NCBI GenBank assembly: GCA_937901225.1
Contig: CALCGX010000135.1
Coordinates: forward strand, 1-31,835
Length of the DNA: 31,835 bases
Reading direction: 5' to 3'
From: an uncultured Bacteroidales bacterium
Lineage (GTDB): Bacteria; Bacteroidota; Bacteroidia; Bacteroidales; Paludibacteraceae
A program made the position numbers and the translations under genes. Positions 31,812 through 31,835 of the stretch are shown here, in pieces. The notes under the pieces are model-generated. The model was not told the DNA's origin. It searched no databases and saw only the letters and a program-made list of their open reading frames with translations. Within the stretch, counting starts at the first letter, position 1; each line of letters starts with the position of its first letter.

Positions 31812-31835
31812 ATGAACAAAAAGTATCAATTATTA
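31812..31835 (+). CDS. Possible start of a further gene, cut by the window edge
   Basis: ATG at 31812 opens a plus-strand frame reading MNKKYQLL to the last base. The sequence looks like the start of a signal peptide, but eight codons are not enough to decide, and no clear promoter is visible upstream. Confidence 0.25.

Overview
The window reads as chromosomal DNA of a Bacteroidota bacterium, most likely of the order Bacteroidales. The evidence is Bacteroidota-type promoters (TTTG or TTG, about 20 bases, then TAnnTTTG) ahead of several genes, type IX secretion C-terminal sorting domains on two secreted proteins, a DUF3244-type small secreted protein, a short adenylate kinase paired with obgE, and the family-specific two-protein RHS arrangement. 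The genus cannot be read from the sequence alone.

Left third (1-9460), ordinary chromosome with a moderate-GC look: the 3' end of a secreted ExeM/NucH-like nuclease, an M13 metallopeptidase lipoprotein, a Dabb-fold protein, meso-diaminopimelate dehydrogenase, a convergent rhomboid protease, HU, adenylate kinase, ObgE and a ClC chloride transporter with CBS domains. Short repetitive tracts lie between these genes, and one has entered the peptidase reading frame.

A 900-base stretch without a convincing gene (9461-10360) follows. It holds tandem hairpins, a large perfect inverted repeat built from the 3' end of a 5S rRNA gene, and a pseudoknot-like pair of inverted repeats.

Middle (10361-17030), AT-rich, looks like a compact defence island with three modules: a soluble protein plus four-helix membrane protein laid out like RexA/RexB; an AbiEi/AbiEii toxin-antitoxin pair followed by a RelA/SpoT-domain protein; and an HNH-nuclease gene followed by a small caspase/CHAT-like protease gene. 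Promoter motifs with 20-base spacers stand ahead of all three and move two annotated starts downstream. The HNH/CHAT-like and Rex-like pairs are the best candidates for undescribed systems.

Right part (17523-31571), all on the minus strand: a TPR/membrane/HTH regulator with its own promoter, then an apparent 12-kb operon from a DUF3244 protein (29926) to an 18-bp-stem terminator at 17523-17561. It encodes a large RHS-partner protein, a lamin-tail-RHS protein with a C-terminal zinc-metallopeptidase toxin, a putative immunity lipoprotein, an orphan RHS cassette with a second metallopeptidase tip, a membrane-anchored putative immunity protein, a chimeric third RHS core with a truncated tip, a small immunity-like remnant, a T9SS-sorted protein and a membrane protein. 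Three copies of the RHS core DNA suggest a toxin-tip switching locus.
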